Of a stretch of DNA of 64,000 bases, positions 62,656 to 64,000 are shown piece by piece. The stretch spans positions 27,231 through 91,230 of IMG/VR virus record IMGVR_UViG_3300029813_000617; one strand, written 5' to 3'. Positions within the stretch are counted from its first letter, which is position 1; every line of letters begins with the position of its first letter. This stretch comes from a virus. Position numbers and translations under genes: made by a program. The notes under the pieces are model-generated. The model was not told the origin of the DNA, made no database searches, and worked only from the letters and a program-made list of their open reading frames with translations.

Positions 62656-63287
62656 GGCTAGGGCAGATGAGGCTGATAGCCAAAACTGGAGCCAAACTCC
62701 CTCAGCGCATTGAGGTTGCCAGAATCGAGAACTCTGCTGCAGACAAAATAGTCATCCGTCACCACTACCTCCACAGAAGGAGAACTGGTGGACTTCAGCT
62801 CTCTCATGGTGTGTTCTTCGATGGGGTAATGTCAGGAGTCCTAGTTTGGGCAAGCCCTACTTTTCATCATTTCAAAGGTTTGATCCCACCCCTCCACCAA
62901 AAAGAGGTAGTGGAACTAGCTCGCTTCTGGCTGAGTGACACCATGCCCTATAACTCTGAGACAGCTACACTAAAGCAAGGGATGAAGGCGCTGAAGAGAG
63001 ATTGGCTTACCCATACAGGCTACCGCCCTGCAGTCGTTGTCTCATATAGTGATGCCGAGGTAGGCCACGAGGGCACCATTTACAAGGCAGCCAACTTTCG
63101 GTGCTGGGGGTTTGCCAAATCAGCGCGACTTGCAGACATTGACAAGGGATACAGTCGCAACCGAGAGAAGTGGAAGACTGACAGATACACAGGAGATCCT
63201 GTGGGAGAGGATGCCCCTAGGAGCTCAGGCACAAAGCGCATGTGGGTGTACTTCTTAAGGAAAGTGCCAGGAGTGGAACCGAGATGA
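62649..63287 (+). CDS. mom-like: Mom-like GNAT protein (DNA adenine modification candidate)
   Basis: 212 residues (in-frame ATG at 62667 is an alternative). HHYLHRRRTGGLQLSHGVFF, ELARFWLSDTMPYNSETATL, VVSYSDAEVGHEGTIYKAAN, FRCWG: pattern of Mu Mom (Y/SaDp-qGH-G-iYqAaN). Mom attaches a carbamoylmethyl/glycinamide-type group to adenine N6 in DNA, blocking restriction. Flanked by two amino-methyltransferases that could give or compete for the same base. Confidence 0.78.
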   Translation: MLGLGQMRLIAKTGAKLPQRIEVARIENSAADKIVIRHHYLHRRRTGGLQLSHGVFFDGVMSGVLVWASPTFHHFKGLIPPLHQKEVVELARFWLSDTMPYNSETATLKQGMKALKRDWLTHTGYRPAVVVSYSDAEVGHEGTIYKAANFRCWGFAKSARLADIDKGYSRNREKWKTDRYTGDPVGEDAPRSSGTKRMWVYFLRKVPGVEPR

Positions 63288-64000
63288 GTGAGATGCTGGG
63301 TCCTTATATTTTAGGTCCAGCAGGCCCTAACTTTGGAGTATTCACAGGTGATGCTCGTATTTTGTCTGAGGCTATCCCTGATGAGTCAGTAGATCTAGTT
63401 CTCACAGATCCAGTTTACCGAAACTTTGACGACTACCGCTGGCTGGCGGAGACAGCAGTGAGAGTATTGAAACCAGATTCTGCTTGCTTGGCCTTCTGTG
63501 GGATCGGCTATTTGCCCGAAACCCTTGCAGCGATGCAGGTAGATGGACTTTCCTACAGATGGCGGCTCATAATCCGAACAGTCTATGCCAAGGAGTTTCA
63601 TGGACGACTTTGCGTTATGACCCAGGAATGCCTGTGGTATGAGAAGGGCCATTCCCGCTTGCGACAGTCCCTCTTCGAGTGGAATAACTCGACCCACAAA
63701 GGTTTTTACGACGTGGACGGAGCAAACTGGGGAAAGGGTTTCGATATACTACTCCGGTACGTGGAGACCTTCACAGAACCAGGTGCTACAGTGTTCGATC
63801 CTTTCACAGGGGGTGGCACTGTCCCAAGTTGTTGTGTTGCATTGGGTAGAAAGTATTTAGCCTTCGAGATAGTCCCTAGCAAAGCAGAGATAGCCCGCGA
63901 GCGGATACGCACGATGCAGATGCCACTATTTGTCTTGGGGTCTGAGCAACAAGAGATGTTTTCACTGCGAACGCCGAGAAAAGCACAAAGTCCGCAATAA
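63284..64000 (+). CDS. DNA methyltransferase with DPVY catalytic motif
   Basis: 238 residues, ATG 63284 in ATGA overlap; stop at the window end. LVLTDPVYRNFDDYRWLAET is motif IV with DPVY where DPPY is usual; YEKGHSRLRQ and VFDPFTGGGTVPSCCVALGR (SAM motif I) follow, so beta-class order. Val for the second Pro is unusual but the Asp and Tyr remain. Together with 60790 and Mom-like 62649 it forms a DNA modification cluster. Confidence 0.85.
   Translation: MSEMLGPYILGPAGPNFGVFTGDARILSEAIPDESVDLVLTDPVYRNFDDYRWLAETAVRVLKPDSACLAFCGIGYLPETLAAMQVDGLSYRWRLIIRTVYAKEFHGRLCVMTQECLWYEKGHSRLRQSLFEWNNSTHKGFYDVDGANWGKGFDILLRYVETFTEPGATVFDPFTGGGTVPSCCVALGRKYLAFEIVPSKAEIARERIRTMQMPLFVLGSEQQEMFSLRTPRKAQSPQ

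Noticed and set aside
1-64000. Integrase, reverse transcriptase/DGR, toxin-antitoxin or known anti-CRISPR
   Set aside because: No tyrosine or serine recombinase, RT motif (YxDD with template repeats) or recognisable toxin pair was found on either strand.

Overview
The window is part of a tailed double-stranded DNA bacteriophage genome (Caudoviricetes type). Evidence is a divergent packaging locus: a TerS-like gene, a terminase large subunit split over two genes, a portal, and a prohead-protease domain buried in a 1507-residue polyprotein. A lysis cluster, a RuvB-like helicase, DNA methyltransferases and dozens of short, tightly packed, overlapping genes fit the same picture. No integrase, ribosomal or core metabolic gene is visible. 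The host cannot be named. Promoters are of the sigma-70 type (TTGACN, 16-17 bp, TANNAT), so host RNA polymerase probably reads them. GC-rich hairpin repeats of the kind common in Chloroflexota and cyanobacteria are only a weak host hint.

Left arm, 1-25.64 kb, all leftward from a near-perfect promoter at 25652-25680. In order of transcription: terminase ATPase, two small genes, terminase nuclease, a coiled-coil protein, an HNH homing-type endonuclease with its own promoter, portal, a small gene, and a 502-residue nucleotidyltransferase-fold protein. Then comes a 13.5 kb glycan cassette (5.3-18.8 kb) of glycosyltransferases, small methyltransferases, two PLP sugar aminotransferases and two acetyltransferases. 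After it come the polyprotein (DNA-ligase-like, Dam-like, unknown repeats, XkdF-type protease), a small gene, a terminator and one truncated gene. The cassette makes no NDP-sugar precursor of its own and sits inside the structural operon, so virion or host-surface glycan decoration is the likely role.

Middle, 25.7-31.4 kb. A short rightward group (TerS-like plus three small genes) meets a leftward five-gene group led by a nucleoside deoxyribosyltransferase-like gene. That leftward group has a roughly 185 nt leader with mutually exclusive pairings and a T6 terminator, a candidate attenuator or riboswitch. A 500 bp non-coding stretch and a GC-rich island with 16 bp tandem repeats follow.

Right arm, 31.4-64 kb, all rightward: about 70 short genes, usually joined by ATGA/TGATG overlaps and preceded by strong GGAGG sites. 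Most are unnamed phage families; many carry zinc ribbons and several are paralogous. Recognisable genes are a GIY-YIG protein, an HExxH metallopeptidase, a DnaJ-like Cys-rich protein, RuvB, a holin/endolysin group, and a terminal nucleic-acid modification cluster (two amino-methyltransferases, a Mom-like GNAT protein, two deoxyribosyltransferase-like proteins, an RlaP-type nucleotidyltransferase and a SWIM protein). Dispersed intergenic repeats and an isolated tRNA 3' half (about 41.0 kb) also lie here.
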